DNA from: an uncultured Lachnospiraceae bacterium
Lineage (GTDB): Bacteria; Bacillota; Clostridia; Lachnospirales; Lachnospiraceae
NCBI GenBank assembly: GCA_910579425.1
Contig: CAJTVL010000043.1
Location: forward strand, 1-33,906
Reading direction: 5' to 3'
Length of the DNA: 33,906 nucleotides
Shown: positions 23,044 to 31,888 of the stretch, one piece after another
Layout of the letters: every line of letters begins with the position of its first letter
Numbering within the stretch: position 1 is the first letter of the stretch
Translations under genes and position numbers: made by a program
Notes under the pieces: model-generated
Seen by the model: the letters and a program-made list of their open reading frames with translations, nothing else
The model's database searches: none
What the model was told of the DNA's origin: nothing

Positions 23044-25368
23044 ATGAAAAACTGGAGCGCTTATCGGAAGCTTTATCTGTCTTATGCCTGTATTTTACTG
23101 ATTCCGCTGGTAATGGCATTCTTTTTTTATTCCTATTCTTATCGGGTGGTGCAGAGGCAGTCGGATGCCTCTAACATTAATTTAATCCGGACGTTGAAGG
23201 AGAGCTGCGACCGGGAGTTGGAATATTATGAAAATGTCTTGCTTCAGCTTGCCCTGGACAAGACGGTACAGGAACTTTCAGGCGTGCGCTCGGATTTCGG
23301 AAGTAAGGACTATTACCAGCTTTATACCCTTTACAATGAGATCAATGCTTTGCAGATGGCCATCAATCAGAGCGGGAATTACTGCAATGACATTACGGTT
23401 TATTTCAAAAATAACGGCAAGCTGGTTTCCACCAGGGGATGCTTTGACTTTGAAATGTTTTGTGATCTTTATTGTTTTGAGGAGGAGAAGCCGAAGGAAT
23501 GGCTGGAAAACTATTTCTCGCAGTACCATGTATGGGAGGTGGCCCGGTCCCAGGGAACGTTGAAGGATGGAAGCTCGCCTCTGCTTCTTACCATGACCAA
23601 CATGAAAGGGGACTTCGGCGAAACCACCGCAATGATCGCTCTCTGGGTCGAGATAGATGATCTGGCGGGCAGTATGGAGCTGGAGTCCGGGCAAAATGGC
23701 ATGGACTGGCTGATGATCAGCGACAAGAATGAAATTATAAGCAGGCCGGAAGACTTTGTGGACATGGAAATTTATTATGACAATCTGGAGGAGGGCAGCG
23801 ATGGGGAGCTGGAATTTGAAGGAGAAAAATTTATTCTGCGCACCACGCCCTCGGAGGTTTTTGACTGGAAATACGTGCTTATGATGCCGGAGAGGAGTAT
23901 CGGGAGCTCTGTCAAAAGGCTCAGGAACTTTTTTGCCCTGTGCCTTTTGGTCTGCGTGGGTATCGGATTTGCGGCGGCAAACCAGATGACGAAAAGAAGC
24001 TACGATCCCTTAAAGGCGCTTTTGGAGATGTTCCGGGGGTATGATAAGGAAAACAGACGGGTGGGAAACGAGTATGTCTATCTCAGAGAAAAGGCGATGG
24101 CGCTTTTTGAGGAGCACTCCGAATTTCAGGAAAGGCTCCACCAGAGCCTGGAGGTGGTGAGACAGTATTATCTGATTGACCTTCTGATCAATCCTTTCGG
24201 GGAACAGGCAAGTACGCCGGAGAGAGAGGAGTTCTACCGTAAATTCGGGCAGGGACGCAATCTGGTGCTTTTGCTGAAAATACGGAAGGAGGCAGGGGAG
24301 GAAACGGAGGGGCCGGCAAAAACGGAATTGGAAAATGTGTCCCAGGCAGAGCAGAAGGAGCAGGCGGAGACGAACAATCTGCAGAAGTTTATCGTGAGAA
24401 ATGTGTTCGGGGAAGGGCTCTTGGAGGCTTTTGACGTTGAGATGATTGAGTTGGGAGACGTTACGGCAGCGCTGATCAACTACCCACGGATGGAAAAGAA
24501 AGCGGAAGACAGGCTTTTGGAAATTTTGGACAATATGCAGAAGTTTATTTATGACCATTTCCAGTTCCGGGTGGCAGTTTCGGCGGGGGAGGATCACGAG
24601 GGGCTTGCGGGAATCCACCGCTCCTATCGGGAAGCCAGGGAGGTGGAGCCTTTTCTGCCTCTTCTGGAGTCGGACTATATCAGATACAGGGATATACGGG
24701 ATACCTCGGGCAGGAGCTACAAATATTCCCTGTCCCAGGAGGAAAAGATCATTACGGCCATCAAAAAAAGCGACAGCCAGTTGGCCATTTCCTACATAAA
24801 CGGGGTGCTGGACGTGAATTTCCGGCAGTTAAAAACCTCCCCGGCTATGCGCAGATGCCTTTTGTATGACCTGACGGGAACTCTTATGAAGGCAGCCCAG
24901 GAGGCGGAGCAGCCATTAGGGGAGGAATTGGAGCTGGAGGAAATTTCCATAACCATGGGATACCAGGAGATTAAGGATAAATTTGCTGCCGCTGTGGAAA
25001 AGATGTGCCGCTTTTCAGAGGTAGATGCGTCAAATGACAGCAATAGTCAGTTGTGTGAAGAAGTACATACCTATATTCAGGAAAATTACGGCGACCAGAA
25101 TTTAAATGTGTCCCAGATCGGCGAATTTTTTCATATGACGCCGGCCTATCTCTCCTCCGTTTACAAAAGATGTACCGGAGAGAGCCTTTTGCAGGTGCTC
25201 ATTCAAACCAGAATCGAAGCGGCGGAGAGATTATTGGCGGATGGGGTCAGTGTGGTGGAGACAGCGGAGCGGGTTGGGTTCAGAGACAGCTCCACATTTA
25301 TCCGGGCATTCAAGAAATCCACAGGCGCAACCCCCGGACAACTGAAAAATAACAGGCGTTATAAGTAG
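23044..25368 (+). CDS. Membrane-spanning AraC-family regulator (extracytoplasmic sensor type)
   Basis: ATG at 23044 is my choice; ATG at 23032 is only one base after GAAAGGAG, too close, whereas 23044 is 13 bases away, so either is imperfect. The 774-residue protein has a transmembrane helix at about 10-33 (LSYACILLIPLVMAFFFYSY), an extracellular sensor domain (about 34-290), a second helix (about 296-316, FFALCLLVCVGIGFAAANQ), a cytoplasmic linker domain and a C-terminal AraC double HTH (about 672-774: LNVSQIGEFFHMTPAYLSSV and VSVVETAERVGFRDSSTFIR). There is no histidine kinase or receiver domain, so it senses outside and binds DNA itself. Such genes regularly sit beside lplA/ytcP-type sugar importers, here starting 135 bases downstream. 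It should activate that operon, probably through repeats at 25389-25449. Confidence 0.93.
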   Translation: MKNWSAYRKLYLSYACILLIPLVMAFFFYSYSYRVVQRQSDASNINLIRTLKESCDRELEYYENVLLQLALDKTVQELSGVRSDFGSKDYYQLYTLYNEINALQMAINQSGNYCNDITVYFKNNGKLVSTRGCFDFEMFCDLYCFEEEKPKEWLENYFSQYHVWEVARSQGTLKDGSSPLLLTMTNMKGDFGETTAMIALWVEIDDLAGSMELESGQNGMDWLMISDKNEIISRPEDFVDMEIYYDNLEEGSDGELEFEGEKFILRTTPSEVFDWKYVLMMPERSIGSSVKRLRNFFALCLLVCVGIGFAAANQMTKRSYDPLKALLEMFRGYDKENRRVGNEYVYLREKAMALFEEHSEFQERLHQSLEVVRQYYLIDLLINPFGEQASTPEREEFYRKFGQGRNLVLLLKIRKEAGEETEGPAKTELENVSQAEQKEQAETNNLQKFIVRNVFGEGLLEAFDVEMIELGDVTAALINYPRMEKKAEDRLLEILDNMQKFIYDHFQFRVAVSAGEDHEGLAGIHRSYREAREVEPFLPLLESDYIRYRDIRDTSGRSYKYSLSQEEKIITAIKKSDSQLAISYINGVLDVNFRQLKTSPAMRRCLLYDLTGTLMKAAQEAEQPLGEELELEEISITMGYQEIKDKFAAAVEKMCRFSEVDASNDSNSQLCEEVHTYIQENYGDQNLNVSQIGEFFHMTPAYLSSVYKRCTGESLLQVLIQTRIEAAERLLADGVSVVETAERVGFRDSSTFIRAFKKSTGATPGQLKNNRRYK

Positions 25369-25388
25369 AATTTCGGAAAATTACCTTG

Positions 25389-25449
25389 TTTTTGTCAATG
25401 GATTCTTATTTTTGTCTATATAAAATGCTCATTTTTTTCTGTAAAATGC
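25389..25449 (+). promoter_or_regulatory. Promoter region with tandem TTTTTGTC repeats upstream of the ABC importer
   Basis: TTTTTGTC occurs at 25389-25396 and 25409-25416, 20 bases apart. A third, looser unit starts near 25432 (TTTTTTTCTGT), and units two and three each end in AAAATGC. A TTGTCA -35-like box (25392-25397) and a TATATA stretch (25417-25422) fall inside the array. Two-turn direct repeats suit an AraC dimer. Binding by the adjacent regulator is inferred. Confidence 0.5.
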
Positions 25450-25458
25450 AAACCAGCA

Positions 25459-25475
25459 GAGGTGAGAAACACCTC
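25459..25475 (+). other. Short hairpin in the binding-protein leader
   Basis: GAGGTG (25459-25464) and CACCTC (25470-25475) close an AGAAA loop. It is 17 bases before the AGGAGG of the binding-protein gene and could stabilise its mRNA or shape ribosome access. Confidence 0.5.
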
Positions 25476-25502
25476 AAAAACAAAATTGACAGGAGGAAAA
25501 AA

Positions 25503-27221
25503 ATGAGAAAGAAATCGACAAAACTGCTTGCATTATTGACAGCAGGAATCACGGCCGCTTCCTTATTAGCAGGATGTGGATCAGGCGGTTCCGATAATGC
25601 AGGGAAAACCGACCAGGCACAGGAAAGTGAGACAAAGACAGAGGATACCGCTTCCACTGACAGCGGGGCATCCGAGGACGCTGCTGACACGACGGAAGAT
25701 ACCGCAGCGGACACCACCGCAGAGGCTGGTTCCTATCCTCTGGCAGAGGGCGGAGAACTCACCTACTGGCTGCAGCTTAACCCCAATGTATCTGCTAATT
25801 ATACCAATTTAGGAGATACCGAGCTTGGAAAGAACTGGCAGGCCAACACCGGTGTAACGATCGAATTCCAGCATCCGGCGGCAGGACAGGAAAACGAGCA
25901 GTTCAACCTGATGGTTGCAGACGGAAATCTGCCTGACATTATTGAGCGCGGCTGGGTAAATAGTTATCCTGGCGGCCCTGAGAAGGCAATCTCTGACGGT
26001 GTGATCATTGCTTTAAATGATGTAATTGATCAGTACTGCCCGAACCTGAAGAAGTATCTGGCAGAAAATCCGGATATTGACCGTATGGTTAAGACCGATA
26101 ACGGCACCTACTTCGCATTCCCTTTCATCCGCGGCGAGGACGGACTCTGCTATACAGTAGGAAGCTTTATCCGTAAGGACTGGCTGGATGAGTTAGGTCT
26201 TGAGGTGCCTACCACCATTGACGAGTGGCATGACGCACTGCTGGCATTCAAGGAGCAGAAGGGTGCTGCCGCACCTCTTTGCTATGACAACGCCAACTTT
26301 AAATATTCCAATCCCTTTGCCTTTGCTTATGGGGTAGGCTGGTCATCCAGCAAATTTATTCTGGACGACAACGGCGAGGTTGTTTACGCTCCTGCACAGG
26401 ATGGCTGGAAGGAATATCTGACCACCATGCATCAGTGGTATGAGGAAGGCCTGATTGACGCCGACTTTGCAACCCTGAACGGTGATCAGGTAACGGCCAA
26501 GATGACCACCGACCAGGCAGGCGCTTCCGTAGGCTGGGCCGCAAGCCGTATGCAGCTTTTCATGACCACTGCACAGCAGGAAAATCCGGATTACTTACTG
26601 GTGCCCGCTCCTCAGCCCGTATTGGAGAAGGGAGCTACCCCTCAGTATGGTTATAAAGAGAACAATTTCCCTGATGTAGGGGCAGCCATTACAGGAAGCT
26701 GTAAAAACGTAGAACTGGCAGCAAAATTCCTGGATTACGGTTACTCAGAGGAAGGCCATAACCTGTTTAACTTCGGTACGGAAGGGGTTTCCTACAACTG
26801 GGAAGGCGATACCGCAGTTTATACGGAAACCATTACCAACAACGAGGACGGATGGCCGATCGCTCAGGCTCTTGCAAAATATATCCGTGCAAACTACAAC
26901 GGACCTTTCGTACAGGATCTGAACTACTTAGAGCAGTATCTGCAGCTTGAAACCGCAAAACTTTGTCCTTCCACCTGGGGTGTTGCAACGGCAGCGGATC
27001 ATACTCTGCCTCCTGTTACCCCTACTGAGGAAGAGTCCAAGGAGCTTGCCACGATCACAAACGAACTCGATACATACATGGAAGAAATGATGCTGAAATT
27101 TATCTTCGGTACAGAGAGCCTTGACAACTGGGATTCCTATATTCAGACGCTGGAGAGCATGAATCTGGGAAGAGCCATTGAGATTGAGAAAGCAGCTCTG
27201 GAGCGTTATAACGCAAGATAA
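25503..27221 (+). CDS. Carbohydrate ABC transporter substrate-binding lipoprotein (LplA/YtcQ-like)
   Basis: ATG at 25503 follows AGGAGG with 7 bases between and gives a lipoprotein signal ending LLAG-Cys25. An acidic low-complexity linker follows (about 35-75, rich in Asp, Thr, Glu, Ser), then an extracellular family-1 solute-binding fold: GGELTYWLQLNPNVSANYTN, NLMVADGNLPDIIERGW, FIRKDWLDELGLEVPTTIDE. The mature protein is 572 residues minus the signal, long for the family but normal for the LplA/YtcQ branch. It would capture oligosaccharides outside the cell and hand them to the two permeases downstream. It is transcribed after the membrane AraC gene. A hairpin with T run at 27294-27347 may reduce readthrough so that binding protein exceeds permease. 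Confidence 0.93.
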   Translation: MRKKSTKLLALLTAGITAASLLAGCGSGGSDNAGKTDQAQESETKTEDTASTDSGASEDAADTTEDTAADTTAEAGSYPLAEGGELTYWLQLNPNVSANYTNLGDTELGKNWQANTGVTIEFQHPAAGQENEQFNLMVADGNLPDIIERGWVNSYPGGPEKAISDGVIIALNDVIDQYCPNLKKYLAENPDIDRMVKTDNGTYFAFPFIRGEDGLCYTVGSFIRKDWLDELGLEVPTTIDEWHDALLAFKEQKGAAAPLCYDNANFKYSNPFAFAYGVGWSSSKFILDDNGEVVYAPAQDGWKEYLTTMHQWYEEGLIDADFATLNGDQVTAKMTTDQAGASVGWAASRMQLFMTTAQQENPDYLLVPAPQPVLEKGATPQYGYKENNFPDVGAAITGSCKNVELAAKFLDYGYSEEGHNLFNFGTEGVSYNWEGDTAVYTETITNNEDGWPIAQALAKYIRANYNGPFVQDLNYLEQYLQLETAKLCPSTWGVATAADHTLPPVTPTEEESKELATITNELDTYMEEMMLKFIFGTESLDNWDSYIQTLESMNLGRAIEIEKAALERYNAR

Positions 27222-27293
27222 GCAGAGAAAATAAACGGCTTATGTATTGGGGATACTTAAGTTCACTTTTAAAAGCTTCTGAAAAGGGGCAGG

Positions 27294-27347
27294 GGGATGT
27301 CCTGAAAGCCAACGGATGTCTGGGCTTTTTGGGCATCCCTTTTATTA
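27294..27347 (+). terminator. Leaky terminator/attenuator between binding protein and permeases
   Basis: GGGATG (27294-27299) pairs with CATCCC (27334-27339), and AAAGCC (27305-27310) pairs inside it with GGCTTT (27323-27328), followed by TTTTATT. The stem is interrupted, so termination should be partial. Confidence 0.6.
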
Positions 27348-27392
27348 CAAAAATTTTGCAGCCGAAATTGGAAGAAGGAAGGGGATAGATGG

Positions 27393-28310
27393 ATGAAAAA
27401 ATACACGGGGGACAGGATTAAAAAGGACTTCCAGAGAAACTGGACACTGTATCTTCTGGTAATTCCTGTTATCATTTTTTACGCTATATTCATGTATAAG
27501 CCCATGTATGGGGCAATCATCGCATTTATGGATTACACGCCTGCTAAGGGGATTTCAGGAAGCGAGTGGGTGGGATTTGAAAACTTTGCCAGGTTCTTTT
27601 CCAGTCCGTACTTTGTAAGGCTTCTGCGCAATACGCTCCTTCTGAGCGTGTACAGTATTGTATTTGGCTTCCCTGCGCCGATTATACTGGCGCTTCTGTT
27701 GAACGAGGTGGGAAATAAAAAGTTTAAAAAGATTTCCCAGACCGTTACCTATCTGCCGCACTTTGTATCCATGGTGGTTATCTGCGGTATGATTAAGGAT
27801 TTCTGTCTCTCTACGGGACTGATCAACGACATTGTTGCATTTTTTGGCGGGACGCGCACCCCACTTTTGCAGGATCCGAAATATTTCAGGACGATTTATA
27901 CAGTTTCCAGCATCTGGCAGGAAGTTGGCTGGGGATCGATCATATATCTCTCCGCATTATCAGGAGTGGACTCTCAGTTGTATGAGGCGGCGGCCATCGA
28001 CGGCGCCGGCAAGTGGAAACAGACCCTCCACGTAACAATACCAGGTATCACGCCGACGATTATAGTTATGTTGATTCTGAGAATGGGCTCTTTGATGAGT
28101 ATGGGCTATGAAAAGACCATCCTTTTGTATAACTCCGCGATTTATGACACGGCAGACATTATTTCTTCCTATGTATATCGTGTAGGTTTGATCGAGCAGG
28201 ACTGGAGCTACTCCACGGCAATCGGATTGTTTAATTCCGTAATCAACTGTGCGCTTTTGGTGATCACCAATATGATTTCCAAGAGGACAACGGAAAACAG
28301 TCTGTGGTAA
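27393..28310 (+). CDS. ABC sugar transporter permease (LplB-like)
   Basis: The 305-residue protein begins with a short cytoplasmic region and the conserved opening NWTLYLLVIPVIIFYAIFMY. About six transmembrane helices follow, with the EAA loop YEAAAIDGAGKWKQTLHVTI-PG (about residues 198-220) that contacts the ATPase. The pattern MYGAIIAFMDYTPAKGISGS and VGFENF is characteristic of LplB-type permeases that partner YtcP-type proteins. GAAGGAAGGGG precedes the ATG. It forms one half of the membrane channel with the next gene. No ATPase gene follows, so a shared MsmK-type ATPase encoded elsewhere must energise it. Confidence 0.94.
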   Translation: MKKYTGDRIKKDFQRNWTLYLLVIPVIIFYAIFMYKPMYGAIIAFMDYTPAKGISGSEWVGFENFARFFSSPYFVRLLRNTLLLSVYSIVFGFPAPIILALLLNEVGNKKFKKISQTVTYLPHFVSMVVICGMIKDFCLSTGLINDIVAFFGGTRTPLLQDPKYFRTIYTVSSIWQEVGWGSIIYLSALSGVDSQLYEAAAIDGAGKWKQTLHVTIPGITPTIIVMLILRMGSLMSMGYEKTILLYNSAIYDTADIISSYVYRVGLIEQDWSYSTAIGLFNSVINCALLVITNMISKRTTENSLW

Positions 28311-28358
28311 GAAGATTGAATACTGCAAATCTTCAATGTGAAAGGAGCATAGCGAATC

Positions 28359-29237
28359 ATGAAAGTAAAGAAATCTACAGGAGAAAGAATATTTCAGGTC
28401 TTTAACTATATTTTCCTGACAATCATAACACTTGTTTGCCTTTACCCTATGTGGCATGTGGCAGTGGCGTCCTTCAGTAACAGTAACAGGTTAATGTCTC
28501 ATACGGGATTCTTGCTGAAACCACTGGGCTTCAGTGTGCAGGCGTACATAAAAGTGTTCGAAAACCCCATGATCTTAAAGGGTTACCTTAACACCTTGTT
28601 CATACTAATAACTGGTGTTATTTTGGACTTGATCCTCACCAGCCTTGCGGCATACTTCTTCTCCCGCAAGAACGTGCTGTTTAAAAAGCCTCTGATGCTG
28701 ATGATCATGTTCACTATGTTTTTCTCAGGCGGTACCATTCCTTTTTACCTCACTCTGAGAGACTTACATATGATCGACAGCAGATGGGGACTGATCATTC
28801 CTTTTATGATCAGTACCTACAACATGATCATCATGAGGACTTCCTTTGAAGCGATCCCTGAGAGCTTGACGGAAGCGGCCAGAATTGACGGAGCGGGTCA
28901 TATCACCATTCTGGTGAAGATCATCCTGCCGCTTTCAAAGGCAATTTTGGCGGTTATGGTGCTGTACTACGGCGTTTCCATCTGGAACGGATGGTTCTGG
29001 GCTACCGCTATTTTGAGAGACAGAGAGAAATATCCTTTGCAGGTAGTGCTGCGTGAGATATTGATTTCCAACGACAGCCAGGGTATGAACGCCGGAGCCG
29101 TGGGAGATGCGGAGGCCATTGCCCAGAGTATCCGCTACGCTACCATCATGGTGGCTACGGTGCCGATCCTTCTGGTTTATCCTTTCTTACAGAAGTACTT
29201 CGCCAGCGGTGTTATGATCGGAGCGGTGAAAGAGTAA
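28359..29237 (+). CDS. ABC sugar transporter permease (YtcP/CarB-like)
   Basis: This 292-residue permease starts behind AAAGGAG, 48 bases after its partner. It has about six helices, the typical entrance FNYIFLTIITLVCLYPMWHV, the family segment MFFSGGTIPFYLTLRDLHMI and an EAA loop LTEAARIDGAGHITILVKII (about residues 167-186). It ends FLQKYFASGVMIGAVKE, the near-invariant C-terminus of the YtcP group. It completes the importer with the LplB-like permease and the binding lipoprotein. A strong terminator about 70 bases downstream ends the operon. Confidence 0.94.
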   Translation: MKVKKSTGERIFQVFNYIFLTIITLVCLYPMWHVAVASFSNSNRLMSHTGFLLKPLGFSVQAYIKVFENPMILKGYLNTLFILITGVILDLILTSLAAYFFSRKNVLFKKPLMLMIMFTMFFSGGTIPFYLTLRDLHMIDSRWGLIIPFMISTYNMIIMRTSFEAIPESLTEAARIDGAGHITILVKIILPLSKAILAVMVLYYGVSIWNGWFWATAILRDREKYPLQVVLREILISNDSQGMNAGAVGDAEAIAQSIRYATIMVATVPILLVYPFLQKYFASGVMIGAVKE

Positions 29238-29308
29238 GAAAGATGGTTTCGCTGATATGAGGATGGCTGGCAGAGCCTGACATCCGCTGATAAAAAAAGG
29301 CTATAGGG

Positions 29309-29361
29309 ACACCCCGGAGACCGAACCGCTTAAGAGGGCGGAAAGGCTTCGGGGTGTTTTT
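29309..29361 (+). terminator. Rho-independent terminator of the ABC importer operon
   Basis: ACACCCCGGAG (29309-29319) pairs with CTTCGGGGTGT (29347-29357) with one mismatch, followed by a run of Ts to 29361. The long loop contains a smaller potential pairing. Confidence 0.82.
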
Positions 29362-29399
29362 GCACAATTCTTAGCATAAGGGCAGCCTGTGGAGGCACA

Positions 29400-30584
29400 T
29401 TAAATATTCCAGTACAGATCCACTTTTTGGCGGGCGGTTTCCTGATCCAGGCTGCATTCTGACATGGTCTCTGAAACAGTCTGCTCTTTTGAGGCTTTTA
29501 GCTTTTTACATAATTTAATAACTGATTTGATTTTATCCTCCTCGGTTAGCTTTAATGCAACTTTTGCTTTTTCGAACTCAGCCTTTGTACTTTCAGCCTC
29601 AGCCTTTGCACTTTCGGCCTCAGCTTTTGCACTTTCAGCCTCAGCCTTTGCTTTTTCGGCTTCGGCCCTGGCCTGGGCCGTGTTGCGCCGCTCCTCCTGT
29701 ATGCTCATTTTCTCCATATTTTCCCATAAATATCCCATTTTGCGCTCCTTCACTCTGTTCACACATTTCCGGGTTTCTTCCTCTGTGGCGTCAATCTTCC
29801 CGCACAGGGTTTCCATGGCGGATACAATGATGTCCAGAATAGCTTCCGGCGTGTCCTTGATGATCTCGTCCAGACGCTCCTGGGGCAGCTTAAGAAACTC
29901 TGACAGATCAATGTCATCCTGAATCTTGTTAAAGAGCATGATCAGAGATATTTCGTCGCCGCGTGAGAGCAGTTCCTCATTGCTGTAATCATGGAGCCGG
30001 ACTACCTCATAGGTAAAGTCGGGAATCCATTTCCGAAACAGTTCCCCGCCGGCTATTCTGCTGCGGAAATCCCGTGCCGCCGTCCATGCCGCTTTCCCTT
30101 CGTAATACACGATTGGGATAATGGCGGGATAACGGAAGCTTTTTCTGTCTGATGCTCCTGCTTTTTCGGCTTTCTTTTCCTTGCCATAGTCCAGCCAGAT
30201 GCACAGCATGTATTTCAGGAGCTGCATGGATACGTCGTAGTCTACCTGGCTTTTATGCTCTGTCAGTGAGATCAGGAAAAGAGGCTCCTGCAAGCGGTTG
30301 TCGCTGTCAGCGGCGTTATCTCCATGAATCCGAACTCTTTTCACCGTATCCGATTCAAATTCCGTCCCAAGATAAGGCCGATAGCGCTCCGATACATCCT
30401 CAATATCTTCGGGCTGCACATTTTTCAGACAGGGAATATCGATATTATCCCTCAAAAACTGTGCGTAGAGAATCGGATTCCCTAAAACAGACCTGGAATT
30501 AATGTCGCGTTTCTGGTCTGCCTGGCCGGTTGCTGTCTTTCTGGTCATTGCTTTTCCTTGTTTCTTTTGTTTCTTTTCTGTCAT
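29400..30584 (-). CDS. Rpn family PD-(D/E)XK recombination-promoting nuclease / putative transposase
   Basis: I chose ATG at 30584 because CAGGAGG lies 6-7 bases before it on the minus strand; the frame is open 42 codons further but that part is not protein-like. The 394-residue protein has the PD-(D/E)XK core with Asp79 and the motif SLTEHKSQVDYDVSMQLLKY (Glu109-x-Lys111), followed by PAIIPIVYYEGKAAWTA, all typical of Rpn/Transposase_31 proteins. These are DNA endonucleases linked to RecA-independent recombination and often present in many copies. The C-terminal third holds an Ala/Glu/Lys coiled coil with heptad AKAEAES repeated (about 305-342). It is a lone gene, convergent to the importer terminator, and looks like accessory DNA. 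Confidence 0.9.
   Translation of the reverse strand: MTEKKQKKQGKAMTRKTATGQADQKRDINSRSVLGNPILYAQFLRDNIDIPCLKNVQPEDIEDVSERYRPYLGTEFESDTVKRVRIHGDNAADSDNRLQEPLFLISLTEHKSQVDYDVSMQLLKYMLCIWLDYGKEKKAEKAGASDRKSFRYPAIIPIVYYEGKAAWTAARDFRSRIAGGELFRKWIPDFTYEVVRLHDYSNEELLSRGDEISLIMLFNKIQDDIDLSEFLKLPQERLDEIIKDTPEAILDIIVSAMETLCGKIDATEEETRKCVNRVKERKMGYLWENMEKMSIQEERRNTAQARAEAEKAKAEAESAKAEAESAKAEAESTKAEFEKAKVALKLTEEDKIKSVIKLCKKLKASKEQTVSETMSECSLDQETARQKVDLYWNI
29578..29665 (-). repeat. 21-base tandem repeats encoding heptads
   Basis: Near-identical 21-base units (reading GCAGAGGCTGA-like on the minus strand) encode successive AKAEAES heptads of the Rpn coiled coil. The unit length keeps frame, so copy number could vary without breaking the protein. 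Confidence 0.7.
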
Positions 30585-30710
30585 TCGTTTTCCTCCTGTT
30601 TTTGACAGGCCATAAGTAATCCGTGCAGGCTGCTGAGGTGTTTCCTTATGACGTGGCCGACAGGAGAAAGTCTTTTCGCCTGCCTGCATTTTGCTGTGCC
30701 CGGTGGGCAC

Positions 30711-31038
30711 ACGTTAATTACGTTGAATGAGTGGCGAAAAGCCGGAACTCGAGAGTTTCTTTTATGTCCTTTGAAAGAACATAGAAAGAAAAATGGAACA
30801 CATCATGGAAGCTTTGGAAATATGTGATGTGTTGAATGTTATTTTGATAATACACTTACTATAGCATATTTGGGAGGGGAGGGCAAGTACTTTTTTGGGA
30901 TTGTTAAAAACAGAGGTTCAAAATTTTTAGATATTAAACTATTTATATATGTTGTATAATCGATATATAGAACAATTTTCCAGATAGGAAAATACTTTTG
31001 GCATCGAATGAAAAGTATGGGATAAGGGAGTTGGAAAA
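30711..31038. other. AT-rich intergenic region between the Rpn and MBL genes
   Basis: No credible gene. It contains a 9-base inverted repeat, AACACATCA (30797-30805) and TGATGTGTT (30825-30833). A TATAAT -10 element lies at 30955-30960 with only poor -35 candidates (TATTAA at 30932-30937) and is the likely start region for the MBL gene. GC content is clearly below that of the glycan operon. Confidence 0.55.
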
Positions 31039-31725
31039 GTGTCAATAGAAATATGGATGGCAAAGGCAGGGATTGGCGACTGCATTTTAATAAGATGTGG
31101 AAAAGCAGAGAAAAAGGTGAATATTCTTATTGATTCAGGGCAGGGGATAAGTGCCTTTGACTCTATATTAAAGAGAATTTCATGGAATGAAGAAAAAATT
31201 GATATGCTTATTTTGACACATGACGATAATGACCATGTAAAAGGCGCTTGTAATTTGATGGAGAAAGTATATGGAGTAGATAAGGGGAAAATAAATCTGG
31301 ATATACCGGCAGGACGAATTTTTGTGGGTCTCACAGAAGAACGGATTTTATTTAATTTCGGAGGAAATGGAGCCGAAACTTTGTTGGCAGCCAGGGATAT
31401 AAAAAAGCTGGCCCGTCTGCTGGAAGAAACGATAGACTTTCATAAGTTGGGGTTTGTATTAGCGGATGATGAGGCTACAGATGAAAAGCCTTTTCCGAAT
31501 GTAGTGCAGCTTAGATGGGAGGCGATGAATAATGGATTAAGCAGCAATGTTATCCGAAACATGAAGCAAGAAGATTTTCACACGGAAATGGAACATCTGG
31601 AAATCGTAGTAATGAGCCCGAAAAGAAAAACATTGGCAAAATATATTCAAAGCGCATGGAGTGAGTTAAATAAAGAAGTGCATAGTTACACACAATGCTG
31701 GCAAAAGCAAAAACCGCTGGTATAG
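31039..31725 (+). CDS. Short ComEC-like MBL-fold protein, probably 3'-truncated
   Basis: The start is GTG at 31039 behind GGGAG (about 9 bases). The 228-residue product opens as ComEC-type metallo-beta-lactamase-fold proteins do: SIEIWMAKAGIGDCILIRCG, NILIDSGQG, then the metal motif LTHDDNDHVKGA with His61, Asp63, Asp65 and His66. Family members usually continue with a second half containing further metal ligands and a GD/HHGS-type motif, which I do not see. The frame ends inside a terminator hairpin. So either a 3' deletion fused the coding region to a terminator, or this is a reduced form. Low GC and selfish-type neighbours suggest acquired DNA, possibly a defence or toxin remnant, but no function can be assigned. 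Confidence 0.72.
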   Translation: MSIEIWMAKAGIGDCILIRCGKAEKKVNILIDSGQGISAFDSILKRISWNEEKIDMLILTHDDNDHVKGACNLMEKVYGVDKGKINLDIPAGRIFVGLTEERILFNFGGNGAETLLAARDIKKLARLLEETIDFHKLGFVLADDEATDEKPFPNVVQLRWEAMNNGLSSNVIRNMKQEDFHTEMEHLEIVVMSPKRKTLAKYIQSAWSELNKEVHSYTQCWQKQKPLV

Positions 31726-31746
31726 CTAACAATACCGGCGTTTTTT
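31715..31746 (+). terminator. Terminator overlapping the MBL stop codon
   Basis: CGCTGGTAT (31715-31723) pairs with ATACCGGCG (31732-31740) with one G-T wobble, followed by TTTTTT (31741-31746). The TAG stop (31723-31725) lies at the top of the stem. Confidence 0.85.
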
Positions 31747-31888
31747 GCAATTTTTTCCCTAGTAATTATTCAATGGCTGCAGCCCTTCTGCTAACGATAA
31801 TATGCATCACCTTATTCATTCTCTCAGGGTGTAAAGGAGCAGCTTAGAAAGAATATGGAGAACCTTTGTCCTGAATGGCTCAGGATAC

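Noticed and set aside
29238..29399. Bidirectional terminator shared with the Rpn gene
   Set aside because: On the minus strand the stem is followed by CCCTATAG, not a T run, so only plus-strand termination is supported.
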